IMG/VR virus record: IMGVR_UViG_3300025543_000247 | Coordinates: 1-22,126 of that record | Strand: one strand, 5' to 3' | Source: a virus | DNA length: 22,126 bases | Part shown: positions 8,712-17,101 of the stretch, one piece after another | Layout: each line of letters begins with the position of its first letter | Position numbering within the stretch: the first letter of the stretch is position 1 | Translations under genes and position numbers: made by a program | The notes under the pieces: generated by a model | What the model saw: only the letters and a program-made list of their open reading frames with translations | Told to the model about the DNA's origin: nothing | The model's database searches: none

Positions 8712-10562
8712 TTAGTATACCAATGCAGGTGGATTGGATCCTGGAATTTCTGTTGTAACACCGCTTGTCGTTGCTGTAACTGTTGTAGCAGCAACTAATG
8801 TAGTAGCATCATCAATCAGTGTTACATTCGCTCCAGCAATAAGAAGAATTTGATTTCGGATAGCGTTGACATCATCATCAGCAGAGTCAGCAAAAATACT
8901 GAGAGATGATCCAACAAATGCGCTCGGTAAGAAAGCGTTGATGGTCACAAGACCAGTTCTATAGTTTACTACACCAGCAGTTTCATTTGTATACACTCTT
9001 GTATTTGAACCAGTAATATAGTAAATACGAAGATTACCATTACCATCATCATCAAAATATGATGTATTACCTCGATATGTAAAGGCACTTGAACTAATCG
9101 CATATCGATGACCCGCATGTGGGTTATGAAGAGCGTTGCTAAATGATACGTTATATGTTGTAGAGTTTGTAAGACTTGGCACAAATCTCTTTTCAATTTG
9201 AATTGTAGTTAGGTTACTTACAATCGAAGAATCAGCGGCATCGATTGCCTTTACAAACTGAGAATAACGGAATGTCTTATTATCAAACGTGCCAAGTTTT
9301 GTGCTCTCAAAGTTTGTAATAGCATTCAATACTTTTGTTTGAACCTGTGGTCCAGTCAATGTAGTTGTTTTTGAATCGTATCGAACTTCAACAGTTGGAC
9401 GAATGTATAAGAATGTAGCATCAACAAACTCAGGGTCAATTGAAAGCACATTATATTTTTTGAGTTCAGTTGTGATTTCTGTTTTTCTCTGAGAAGAAAT
9501 TGTATTACCAATTGTTGGTTTGATAGAAATGTATACCTTACCATAAATTGGAGGATTGTTTTCTTCACCACCCCAAACGCTGATTGATTGAACATCACCG
9601 TTGTCACGAAGAATAAGACGTTTATAATCCTCGGCAAGAACAGCACGATTCTGTGTTTCATAGTTCTTTGGTGCATTGAACTTAATTGATTCAATCGTTT
9701 CGTTATTTGCACCGCCAGATGTAGCAGCATCGACTAAAGTTGTAAACGTAGAAGAACCACCAAGTGTTGATGGGCTTGTGAAAGAACTAATACCATTACC
9801 ATCCGTACCATTACAGATTCGATAGTTGGCAATAACAATATTGCCATCGACAGGCGCTTGACCAATCACATCATCACCGAATGTGATTTCATATTGACTA
9901 TCTTCAACTTCCTGTAAGAAGTACACTGCACTATTCGCTTGAACTTCAGTAATATCACTTGCAAGATTATATCGAACTGAACTTGCATCGGAAGATGAAG
10001 TTTGAACGTCAACAGTAATTGATGTTGTATCAACATTTTCGTTTGGAAGAATGTAACGAACAGGTGAGTTAGTATTTACTGTGAACCGATGAGTAACTGG
10101 ACGACCTTCTGTGATTGTAATTGTACCAGAATAGTTATCAGTTGAAGAAAAAGAATATGCTTGTGGAGTAACAAACTTATACGCTTCACCATCAATTGTT
10201 ACAGAGAACTCAGAATCTTTTGCGACTGTGACTGAATCAGGAGCACCAGTTGGTGTGATTTCAACAGTAAGTGTTGTGCTTGCGCCACGAGCAGAGCGAG
10301 GAACGTAGTTTAACATTTTTGCTCGTGATACAACACTGTCTCTTAGTAAAGCAGAGTCAAGAAACATCTCGTTACCGACCATGCTTGTATAAAACGCATT
10401 TTGATATGTGTTGTATGCAAGAAGATCAAGCAACATACTGATTGTTGAGCCTTCAAAGTTATAGTCGGTAAACTCTGGCTTCGAAGCAATATAAGTCTTC
10501 ATCGACTCCTTAATATTGTCGAAGTTGAGACTTGTTACATTGATTGCTGAATTAGCTGCCAT
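8712..10562 (-). CDS. gp6: Baseplate wedge protein gp6 (Baseplate_J family)
   Basis: 616 residues, close to T4 gp6 (660). The N-terminus (INVTSLNFDNIKESMKTYI, then FEGSTISMLLDLLAYNTYQ and MFLDSALLRDSVVSRAKML) is the conserved opening of gp6 in T4-like phages. The middle (AVLAEDYKRLIL, then SISVWGGEENNPP, GKVYISIKP) is the typical Baseplate_J core. In T4, gp6 forms the intertwined ring that joins neighbouring wedges and drives the hexagon-to-star change at contraction. The start follows the gp25 TAG directly (TAGATG), with AGGG about nine bases upstream inside gp25. The gene sits between gp25 and gp7, the T4 order. Confidence 0.93.
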   Translation of the reverse strand: MAANSAINVTSLNFDNIKESMKTYIASKPEFTDYNFEGSTISMLLDLLAYNTYQNAFYTSMVGNEMFLDSALLRDSVVSRAKMLNYVPRSARGASTTLTVEITPTGAPDSVTVAKDSEFSVTIDGEAYKFVTPQAYSFSSTDNYSGTITITEGRPVTHRFTVNTNSPVRYILPNENVDTTSITVDVQTSSSDASSVRYNLASDITEVQANSAVYFLQEVEDSQYEITFGDDVIGQAPVDGNIVIANYRICNGTDGNGISSFTSPSTLGGSSTFTTLVDAATSGGANNETIESIKFNAPKNYETQNRAVLAEDYKRLILRDNGDVQSISVWGGEENNPPIYGKVYISIKPTIGNTISSQRKTEITTELKKYNVLSIDPEFVDATFLYIRPTVEVRYDSKTTTLTGPQVQTKVLNAITNFESTKLGTFDNKTFRYSQFVKAIDAADSSIVSNLTTIQIEKRFVPSLTNSTTYNVSFSNALHNPHAGHRYAISSSAFTYRGNTSYFDDDGNGNLRIYYITGSNTRVYTNETAGVVNYRTGLVTINAFLPSAFVGSSLSIFADSADDDVNAIRNQILLIAGANVTLIDDATTLVAATTVTATTSGVTTEIPGSNPPALVY

Positions 10563-10958
10563 CTATCGCACCCTGTCTAAAAGAACATTTACCGAGATTG
10601 GTTCAGAATTATTTCTCACACGGAATGTAATTGTTACGTTAATTGCATTTTGATCTTCAAAAAAATCTGTTACAATATCATCAATAATTGCTCTTGGTTC
10701 GTAGTTATCTAATGCCTGACGAATATTCGTTGAAATCTCATATTGTGTAATAGAATCCATATTTTCAAATAACTGAGAAAGAATATTACCACCAAGATTT
10801 GGACTATATGGTCGTTCATAAAAGTTAGTCAAAACAATATTCTTTACGCTCTGCTTTACTGCATCACGATTGACTAATGCTTTCACATTACCAGTGACTG
10901 GATGAGCAGTAAAACTCAGAGGAATATCTTTGAATACTGGTTGTTTAAGTTCAGGCAT
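10563..10958 (-). CDS. gp25: Baseplate wedge protein gp25 (GPW/gp25 family)
   Basis: 131 residues, matching T4 gp25 (132). It has the family core: FYERPYSPNLGG (46-57) and NYEPRAIIDDI, with the EPR motif at 87-89. The EPR motif is also conserved in the type VI secretion protein TssE and is needed there for binding sheath and wedge. In T4, gp25 contacts gp6 and gp53 in the inner baseplate and nucleates the first sheath ring. It is the first gene after a late promoter, and its ribosome site is weak (GAGAAG). gp6 follows with no gap. Confidence 0.93.
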   Translation of the reverse strand: MPELKQPVFKDIPLSFTAHPVTGNVKALVNRDAVKQSVKNIVLTNFYERPYSPNLGGNILSQLFENMDSITQYEISTNIRQALDNYEPRAIIDDIVTDFFEDQNAINVTITFRVRNNSEPISVNVLLDRVR

Positions 10959-10979
10959 ATATCTTCTCTTTGTTTTTAT

Positions 10980-10987
10980 TATTTATA
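10980..10987 (-). promoter_or_regulatory. T4-type late promoter before gp25
   Basis: Exact TATAAATA on the minus strand in the 33-bp gap between the 395-residue gene and gp25. By T4 spacing transcription would start near 10974, about 16 bases before the gp25 ATG. It would serve gp25, gp6 and the gp7-type gene. Confidence 0.75.
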
Positions 10988-10991
10988 AAGA

Positions 10992-12179
10992 TTAATCAGC
11001 TTTTATTCCAAAGTTGCCAAGCCATTCACCTTCAGGTTTAGGGCACCAACTTAACTTAGCTTGCTCAACTGAAACGGAATAGACGTTTTCAGAAATCTTA
11101 GTTGCTTGTGTTAAATTAGATTCACCATCAGCTTTAAGAAAAGCAACACAGTCTTTGAGACGTTGTGTTAGGCTATCTATAAGTGCTTGGGATATGTCAC
11201 TTGATAGTGATCCTTCTTCTTGCTTTTTAATAATTGTTTGAAGATTTGTTTTGCACGACACAGCAAAACCACGAACTGTCATATACAACCAAGCCTCAAA
11301 CTCTAATTGAGTAGAATAACCTTTTGGTTTCCAGAAAAAACCACTACCATCTGGCGCTTCTGTTTTAATAAAAATTTTATCAATTGGTTTGCTTGATTTA
11401 GGAAGCAAACATAAACCAAATTCAGAACGCATTCTAACTTTGATGGTTTCTGGTGGAGTAGGTGGTTGAACAGCAGTTGCTGGTGGTGTATTTGTTTCAG
11501 TTGCTTGTTTTAATTCAGGAGTAATAGGTTCTTTTGCTTCGTTTTTTTCAACCGCTGGAGTTACTTCTTCAACAGGTTTTGGTGCTGGTGGTGCTGGTAG
11601 TTTAACAGCATCTATCACTGGTGCTTCAGGCGCAGTTCCTTTTGTTACATATTCATAACCAATAATATCACCAAACTCGTCATATTGTGGTTCGCCATCA
11701 ATATTTGGAACTAACTTACACGGATCGAAACTTGATAATGTGCCAGCAAGATCGCCCAATGTTTTTGTGATGTCGCCAACAAAGTTTGTTAACCCACCTT
11801 CAATGTCACTCAATCCTCCTGTTATTTCTCTGAGAATTTCATCTACATCAAATGTTGGTATATCACCAAACAATTCTCGAATCTTATCAATCTGAGTTTG
11901 TATTTCCAATGCTTTAAATGGATCAGCCATTAAATTGAGTAACTCATTAATCTCTTTCTGAAGATTAGGAAACTCTATTTTAATTTCTGGGATTAAATTT
12001 TCTAAGTCAGCAAGAGCATCATCAAGAGCACTTCCAAGTTGATTTTGGAGGTCGCCAATTGCATCAGCAATACCACCTGCTCCTGATGTGAGTTCTGCAA
12101 GAGCATCTTCAATTGCTTTTTGTGCATCATCTAATGCTTGTAGTTTTAAACTTATACCACAAAGTTCTAATTTAGCCAT
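10992..12179 (-). CDS. Unnamed virion/baseplate protein between gp5 and gp25
   Basis: 395 residues that I cannot assign to a named T4 protein. Three parts are visible. Residues 1-150 are Leu/Ala/Asp-rich and probably helical or coiled-coil (AQKAIEDALAELTSG, NLQKEINELLNLMADPFK). About 175-245 is a Pro/Ala/Glu-rich flexible linker. About 246-395 is a compact domain with aromatic residues and several cysteines (FGLCLLP, FFWKPKGYSTQLEFEAW, VSCKTN, SWCPKPEGEWLG). No PAAR repeats, lysozyme motif or signal peptide are visible. It overlaps gp5 by one base (TAATG), so it is probably coupled to spike synthesis; T4 places small gp5.x genes here, including the PAAR tip gp5.4. A hub-associated structural role is inferred from position only. 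Confidence 0.65.
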   Translation of the reverse strand: MAKLELCGISLKLQALDDAQKAIEDALAELTSGAGGIADAIGDLQNQLGSALDDALADLENLIPEIKIEFPNLQKEINELLNLMADPFKALEIQTQIDKIRELFGDIPTFDVDEILREITGGLSDIEGGLTNFVGDITKTLGDLAGTLSSFDPCKLVPNIDGEPQYDEFGDIIGYEYVTKGTAPEAPVIDAVKLPAPPAPKPVEEVTPAVEKNEAKEPITPELKQATETNTPPATAVQPPTPPETIKVRMRSEFGLCLLPKSSKPIDKIFIKTEAPDGSGFFWKPKGYSTQLEFEAWLYMTVRGFAVSCKTNLQTIIKKQEEGSLSSDISQALIDSLTQRLKDCVAFLKADGESNLTQATKISENVYSVSVEQAKLSWCPKPEGEWLGNFGIKAD

Positions 12180-13672
12180 TATAGATCATCCACTGTATTA
12201 GCATCTGTATCAACTACACCAGTTCTTGCTGGAGCAACTGTATTCGTGTGATCGACCTTACCACCAACAGTAAAGTTGTATGTGTCAGCGCCGATGTGTT
12301 CGTACTTGTCACCATCAAATCGAATGTGAGCGTCACCATTATAATCAATAGAAGACTTCGCATTGTATTTTCTTGTAGCAGCACCAGTAAATGTCATTGA
12401 AGATGTTGACTGAAACTCTTCGTTAGCAGCACCAGTTGATGTATGTTTGAATGTACCACCATTTGCAATACTCATATTACCAGCCGCAGCAAAGTTAATG
12501 TTTTTAATTGAAATAATTTGTGTATTGCCAGAGACTGTAAGTTTACTATTGACTTGAACTGTTTTTGCTTCACTGTATTTAATCGTTGTTTTCTTTTCTT
12601 TACCTACTATTTCAGTGTAATTTCCATCAACAGTGGAACGACGATCACCAGACACTCGTTCTGTTTTGTTTCCATTAATTTGAGTTGATTCATTTGTAAG
12701 AATTTCTTTTAAATCATTACCTTGAATCTTTGTAACACGGTCACCACGAACTGTCACATATTGATTACCATCAACTTCTGTGTAGTGATCGCCTTGAACG
12801 TATAACTTAGCATTACCAACAACAGTGATACTTTGTGTGCCTCTAATATAAATGTTTTCATCACCAACAACAACTTCGTAATTTTTACCAACTACTTTTG
12901 TTACACGAGTGCCATCTGGTTGAATTTCCTCAAACGTACCAGCTTTGTGATATCTGTGCAATCTTTCAGCAGTTGGAGAATCATCAACTTCAAATACATG
13001 ACCAGATTCGGAACGATAAACGTGATTGTATGGATAACCAGAAGCACCAACTCCAACAGGAAAAACATCTTTTGTTTCTCCACCATATCTTGGATTCGGT
13101 TCTCTCCAATAAATTACACTATCTTTACCATCTTCATCAGTAGCATAGTTGGCTGAAGAATACTTGTCTGGAAAAAGAACAGTAAGATCAGGAGCAGAAG
13201 CGGTAGGAATTGAGCCTAATGCATTCTTAGCATTTCTTTTTGCAATTAGTGTATCATCTTCTTCAGCGTTTGCTTTTGCTAATGTTGGAGTATCGGCTTG
13301 TAGAAATGAATCTTTAGTTGGGTATGTTGCAGTTGGATCAGTAAAACCTTTTGGTGAATCTGGTTTTTCAGTTGGAATACCAGCAAGTGTTCCCATAACA
13401 ATCGGTCTTTGTGCTTCTTCACCATCAGCAAAGAAACCAACAACCCATGTACCTTCTACAATACCAGTCGCACTCTTACCAATACCGCTAATTGCAGCAG
13501 ATGTGATATCTTGAACTGGTTGCGCCCATGGCAAATCTTTTGTTGGAAGGTCATCAAGATTGTCTGTGTGCCAACCATAACAGCGGACACGCACACGACC
13601 AAGTTCAAGAGGATCAGCACGATCCTCTACAACTCCATACCACCAGATAAACTGTTCACCCAAACTCTTCAT
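12179..13672 (-). CDS. gp5: Baseplate hub/central spike gp5, no lysozyme domain
   Basis: 497 residues against 575 in T4. Residues 8-98 form the N-terminal OB-fold (WWYGVVEDRADPLELGRVRV, LPWAQP, GTWVVGFFADGEEAQRP, IVMGTLAG), shared with VgrG and P2 gpV. Residues 100-205 are a polar linker where T4 gp5 carries its lysozyme domain; I see no lysozyme catalytic pattern there. About 212-250 is the conserved lead-in to the shaft (GHVFEVDDSPTAERLHRYH). From about 255 to 410, short repeats with Gly-Asp/Asn turns (VVGDENIYIRG, VQGDHYTEVDGN, VRGDRVTKIQGN) predict the trimeric beta-helix needle. It partners gp27, encoded just upstream; gp27's TAA overlaps its ATG, and GAGGT lies eight bases upstream. Confidence 0.9.
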   Translation of the reverse strand: MKSLGEQFIWWYGVVEDRADPLELGRVRVRCYGWHTDNLDDLPTKDLPWAQPVQDITSAAISGIGKSATGIVEGTWVVGFFADGEEAQRPIVMGTLAGIPTEKPDSPKGFTDPTATYPTKDSFLQADTPTLAKANAEEDDTLIAKRNAKNALGSIPTASAPDLTVLFPDKYSSANYATDEDGKDSVIYWREPNPRYGGETKDVFPVGVGASGYPYNHVYRSESGHVFEVDDSPTAERLHRYHKAGTFEEIQPDGTRVTKVVGKNYEVVVGDENIYIRGTQSITVVGNAKLYVQGDHYTEVDGNQYVTVRGDRVTKIQGNDLKEILTNESTQINGNKTERVSGDRRSTVDGNYTEIVGKEKKTTIKYSEAKTVQVNSKLTVSGNTQIISIKNINFAAAGNMSIANGGTFKHTSTGAANEEFQSTSSMTFTGAATRKYNAKSSIDYNGDAHIRFDGDKYEHIGADTYNFTVGGKVDHTNTVAPARTGVVDTDANTVDDL

Positions 13673-15033
13673 TATTCTACCTCAACTAACTCTTTTGCAA
13701 AAGAATCTTTAACACATTCAAATACAGTAAAAAAACTGTTATCTTTTTTATTATAAGTATGCCTCAAAGCAATAATAAAAAATCTTTTATCGTACAAAAT
13801 ATTAACTTTTTTCTCAAAGTCTTTCTTACTCGTTGATTGTGGGATATGTAGATTTACAATATCTCCAATACGAATATCTGAATTGCCAGGCACCGTCACA
13901 CTAAAAGAAATATTTTCAAGTTGTAATCGAGAAGCAATATCATATTTCAAAAATTTATGAATTTTTCTTGGATTACGAATTTGGGCATCATTTGTGACTG
14001 CTGCATTTAAAAAATTTTGTTTTGAATAGTTTTCCCCAATATTAGATATAATCATTATACTCTTCGACGAGCCTGCATCATTTTTAAAAATTGAGTTCTC
14101 AGTTAGATATTTTCTATTATTAAATGATTTTTCTACATGTCCTATCTTTGATGAATCTCTTTCATAAAGATAACTATCTGTAGTAAACCTTTTTGTAATT
14201 GGATCAATCGTTTCAATCGTATTGAAATAAAGACCCATTTCAAGATTTTCAAGCGTGTCAAGTTGACTTTCGAAATCTAAATTACTAATTTTTTGATGAG
14301 GGTTAATCTTGTCTCCCATATCTTTCTCTTGTTCAACCTGAGCATCAACAAGAAAGAAGTTTTCTACGGCATCTTGTGTCAACATACTATCAATCGTTTT
14401 GAAATGCCAACCATCAGCATCTTCAAAGAAAATAAAATTTGATGCTAAACTTTCTTGATTATTTTTACTTTCTGCTTCTCCAGCAAGATAGTTAATGACG
14501 TCAAACGGTTTCTTGTCGGGAACAACGAGTGAAACATTATCCTTTGTCTCTTCAATTTCAAGAACTTTGTTCTTTTTAATGATTCCGTATTCTTCTTCTG
14601 TTGGTTTTAAAAACTCATTGTAAATCGACTTGACAATCGTAGATGCTGGTAAATCAACATAAGACTTTTTTACACCTTTTCGTTGATTGCTTAAACCTTC
14701 TTGACTCACCCCATGAATTACAAACACATCGGATCTTTGTTCTGATTTGTTTTTATCTGTTATGCTATATACTCGAAAAACATATGTAAGTAAATTATCA
14801 AACGTTGGAGTTTTAAATGAAATAACAAGCGTTTCTTCACCAACTATAGGCATGAATTCAACGATACCATTTGAATCAGCAAGAACTAATTCACACGTTA
14901 TCCCGTGATCAAATATATCGTGGTATATATTGAACTCAACAGTCAAATGTCTAATATCAATAACTTTTTTATTATAATTATAAAGAAGACAAGACTTGAG
15001 TTCAACATCACCAGGTTTATATGGTATTGTCAT
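13672..15033 (-). CDS. gp27: Baseplate hub protein gp27-like
   Basis: 453 residues; T4 gp27 has 391. The N-terminal part (DVELKSCLLYNYNKKVIDI, then VEFNIYHDIFDHGITCELVLADSNG) fits the first beta-barrel of gp27-type hubs. An internal FDVINYLAGEAES segment with a following FFEDADGWHFKTID strand pair, and a late IRIGDIVNLHIP segment, are usual in gp27/Mu gp44/VgrG hub proteins. In T4 a gp27 trimer is the torus joining the gp5 spike to the tail tube. Position directly upstream of gp5 with a one-base TAATG overlap supports this. It also overlaps the gp53 stop by one base and has no clear ribosome site of its own. The assignment rests on fold-like patterns and context. Confidence 0.75.
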   Translation of the reverse strand: MTIPYKPGDVELKSCLLYNYNKKVIDIRHLTVEFNIYHDIFDHGITCELVLADSNGIVEFMPIVGEETLVISFKTPTFDNLLTYVFRVYSITDKNKSEQRSDVFVIHGVSQEGLSNQRKGVKKSYVDLPASTIVKSIYNEFLKPTEEEYGIIKKNKVLEIEETKDNVSLVVPDKKPFDVINYLAGEAESKNNQESLASNFIFFEDADGWHFKTIDSMLTQDAVENFFLVDAQVEQEKDMGDKINPHQKISNLDFESQLDTLENLEMGLYFNTIETIDPITKRFTTDSYLYERDSSKIGHVEKSFNNRKYLTENSIFKNDAGSSKSIMIISNIGENYSKQNFLNAAVTNDAQIRNPRKIHKFLKYDIASRLQLENISFSVTVPGNSDIRIGDIVNLHIPQSTSKKDFEKKVNILYDKRFFIIALRHTYNKKDNSFFTVFECVKDSFAKELVEVE

Positions 15034-15599
15034 TATTCAAAAATACTTTCAGCTTCATTTAAGAAATTTGGTATAAAATCGTTATGTAAAATTTTTATAA
15101 CTCTTTTCTTTTCATTTTGACGTTCTTCATATGTATAGTTTGATACTTCACGTCTCTCTGTTGTTGCTAGACCATTATATGTTGTTTCATCAACTATAAT
15201 TGATTTTTCTGGAACGATAGTACCATCAAAAAGAACAGACTGTGTTTGAATGATTTGTTCATAATGGTGCACTGTATTTAATGCAGATTCAACTGAGTTA
15301 TATTTAGATTTCACAAACGCAGTGAATTGTTGATAGTCCAAAGGAAGGTCGTAGTATGGGTCAATAATATCATTAATAATATAAATGATCCAATCAAGTG
15401 TAACATCGTTATAATATCTTTTTGCTATAAACTGAAGCGACTGACCTTCTTGTAAATTATGAGTGTAGTATAACGCCGATCTATTTTCAAGAACTTGTTG
15501 TAACTTGAATCGAACAAGAGGATTTTGAACAATATTAGGCACACCGTTCTTTTGAACGTCATAAGATACCGAAGGATGATTTGCAAAAAAGAATGGCAT
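15033..15599 (-). CDS. gp53: Baseplate wedge protein gp53
   Basis: 188 residues, near T4 gp53 (196). The central segment, HNLQEGQSLQFIAKRYYND then LDWIIYIINDI (about 47-78), is the LysM-like part typical of gp53 and related wedge proteins. The N-terminus MPFFFANHPSVSYD and the NPLVRFKLQ segment also match the family. In T4, gp53 binds gp6/gp25 in the wedge and helps the wedges join around the hub. It begins six bases after gp48, with TAGG about ten bases before the ATG. Its TAA overlaps the gp27 ATG. Confidence 0.88.
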   Translation of the reverse strand: MPFFFANHPSVSYDVQKNGVPNIVQNPLVRFKLQQVLENRSALYYTHNLQEGQSLQFIAKRYYNDVTLDWIIYIINDIIDPYYDLPLDYQQFTAFVKSKYNSVESALNTVHHYEQIIQTQSVLFDGTIVPEKSIIVDETTYNGLATTERREVSNYTYEERQNEKKRVIKILHNDFIPNFLNEAESIFE

Positions 15600-15605
15600 T
15601 TTATC

Positions 15606-16553
15606 TTACCTATTTTGTTTTTTAATTTGTTCTTTGGAAATAATAGAAACTTCAGAAAATTGCAATCCTAAAGTAATTGATAGTGGCGCTTTTTCACTCA
15701 CACCTTCTATTTCAACATCATGATACAACGGTTGTCCTTCGGCATGATACTCAACTGCAACTGAATTAAGAACTGATGGTCCAATATTGTATAGAAACTT
15801 ATCATAATGAAAATCAATATCGAATTGTTCTGGGTAGTCAAAAAAATGTTCTTTACCAGATTTCATTCCAGGTGCAGAATGATATTTGAATGCATAGATA
15901 ATTGATCGAATAATATCTGTTTCTTCCCTTGATTTCGCTATAAGTTTCCAGTTAAAACTATGTGAGCGAATGTTAGGATTACTATACATCGTTGCCATAT
16001 ATGGGTTTCGAGCAAGACCCGCACCAGCAATTCCACCTTTCAGTGCTTGACCAGCCGCTGCACCAGCCAAAGCTCCAGCCGCAGCTCCAACACCGCCACC
16101 TATACTTCCCACTGCACCACCAACAAAAGATCCTACATTTTCTTCTGCTGCTTGCAATCCATAGTACATACCTGCATCTACAATTGAACTTTTTGTCACA
16201 TTTGCTAAACTATCCACTACGCCAGTAATACCACCAGAAACCATAGCACTGCCTAGTTTTGCACCTGCTGCGCCTGCAACTCCAATTCCTTCTGTGTTAT
16301 AATTATGAGAATAGTTTGTTCCAATAGAAGCAGGAAGAGGAAGGAAGATTCTTTTCATATCTTCATTGATTGGGAAATCGTCTTTTCGTAACAGTTCTGG
16401 TCTTTGGATTCTAAACGCCATCCAATGATCAATTTCAACTAAATTTTTAGGAAAAGAAATATTCTTCTCTCCTCCCGTATCCAATGCTGCTGCAAGCTCA
16501 TCTTTTGGTGAAAATTTTCCTGGAGGCGAAGAGACTGGGAATGTATCTGCCAT
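15606..16553 (-). CDS. gp48: Baseplate-tail tube junction protein gp48
   Basis: 315 residues; T4 gp48 has 364. The second half carries the tube-like domain of gp48: NPYMATMYSNPNIRSHSFNW (183-202), then REETDIIRSIIYAFKYHSAPG and a C-terminal LSITLGLQFSEVSIISKEQI strand pair. Residues 141-179 are a Gly/Ala stretch with GxxxG spacing (GGAVGSIGGGVGAAAGALAG), long enough to insert in a hydrophobic environment or line a pore. In T4, gp48 caps the hub and starts the tube with gp54. AAGGA (16563-16567, minus) lies nine bases before the ATG, so the ribosome site shares bases with the plus-strand late promoter spacer. Confidence 0.85.
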   Translation of the reverse strand: MADTFPVSSPPGKFSPKDELAAALDTGGEKNISFPKNLVEIDHWMAFRIQRPELLRKDDFPINEDMKRIFLPLPASIGTNYSHNYNTEGIGVAGAAGAKLGSAMVSGGITGVVDSLANVTKSSIVDAGMYYGLQAAEENVGSFVGGAVGSIGGGVGAAAGALAGAAAGQALKGGIAGAGLARNPYMATMYSNPNIRSHSFNWKLIAKSREETDIIRSIIYAFKYHSAPGMKSGKEHFFDYPEQFDIDFHYDKFLYNIGPSVLNSVAVEYHAEGQPLYHDVEIEGVSEKAPLSITLGLQFSEVSIISKEQIKKQNR

Positions 16554-16554
16554 C

Positions 16555-16562
16555 TATAAATA
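16555..16562 (+). promoter_or_regulatory. T4-type late promoter before gp4
   Basis: Exact TATAAATA on the plus strand, one base beyond the gp48 start codon. T4 spacing puts the start near 16568, giving gp4 a leader of about 27 bases with no good ribosome site. It faces the gp48 promoter. Confidence 0.72.
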
Positions 16563-16586
16563 TCCTTGACTAGAAACTGTTTTGTA

Positions 16587-16594
16587 TATTTATA
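16587..16594 (-). promoter_or_regulatory. T4-type late promoter before gp48
   Basis: Exact TATAAATA on the minus strand, touching the gp4 ATG (16595). T4 spacing puts the start near 16581, about 28 bases before the gp48 ATG. It would drive gp48-gp53-gp27-gp5-395aa, since no other late promoter appears before 10987. Confidence 0.75.
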
Positions 16595-17032
16595 ATGAAA
16601 ACGCTTAAAGGCAAATATATACCACATAATCCTCATAAGTATAGAGGAGACCCAACGAATATTCAATATAGATCATCATGGGAATTAAAGTATTTCAAGT
16701 GGTGTGACTATACGGATATCGTTCTTCAATGGTCAAGCGAAGAGCATGTTATACCATATCGAAGCCCAATCGATGGTAAGATGCATCGTTACTTTCCTGA
16801 TGTATATCTTAAAATAAAAACAAACAAAGGTATTGAAGAGTGGATTGTTGAGATTAAACCATCAGCACAAACAAAAGAACCACGTATTCAAAAGAAAATG
16901 ACTCGTAAGTATATCAACGAAGTCAAGACATATGCGGTCAATCGATATAAATGGGATGCAGCATTAGAGTGGTGTAAAGACCGTAAATACAAGTTTATAA
17001 TACTTACCGAGAGTGAACTTGGAATCAAGTAA
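16595..17032 (+). CDS. gp4: Head completion protein gp4, PD-(D/E)XK nuclease-like
   Basis: 145 residues, near T4 gp4 (150). The sequence shows the order of a PD-(D/E)XK nuclease core: Glu30 in YRSSWELKYFKWCD, Pro68-Asp69 in HRYFPDVYLKI, and Glu86-x-Lys88 in WIVEIKP. The N-terminus MKTLKGKYIPHNPHKYRGD is typical of gp4 in T4-like phages. In T4, gp4 acts with gp50 after packaging so the filled head can accept the tail. The ATG directly abuts the opposing late promoter, and no convincing Shine-Dalgarno sequence precedes it; no alternative in-frame start was found upstream. Confidence 0.88.
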   Translation: MKTLKGKYIPHNPHKYRGDPTNIQYRSSWELKYFKWCDYTDIVLQWSSEEHVIPYRSPIDGKMHRYFPDVYLKIKTNKGIEEWIVEIKPSAQTKEPRIQKKMTRKYINEVKTYAVNRYKWDAALEWCKDRKYKFIILTESELGIK

Positions 17033-17033
17033 C

Positions 17034-17063
17034 TAATAGTATCAAAAGGATACAATCCTATTA
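17034..17063 (+). other. Imperfect RNA hairpin after gp4
   Basis: GTATC (17039-17043) pairs with GATAC (17049-17053) around the loop AAAAG. The flanking TAATA (17034-17038) can pair with TATTA (17059-17063) across a five-base bulge. No U-run follows at once; the nearest T-run is near 17090-17097. It may be a weak terminator or processing site separating gp4 from gp2 mRNA, but this is uncertain. Confidence 0.35.
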
Positions 17064-17101
17064 TAACTCTATTCTACAATCATGTCAACTCTTTTTTTGA
17101 T

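Noticed and set aside
10992-12179. PAAR-type spike tip or lysozyme in the 395-residue protein
   Set aside because: No PAAR repeats and no muramidase catalytic pattern could be seen; position alone is not enough to name it.
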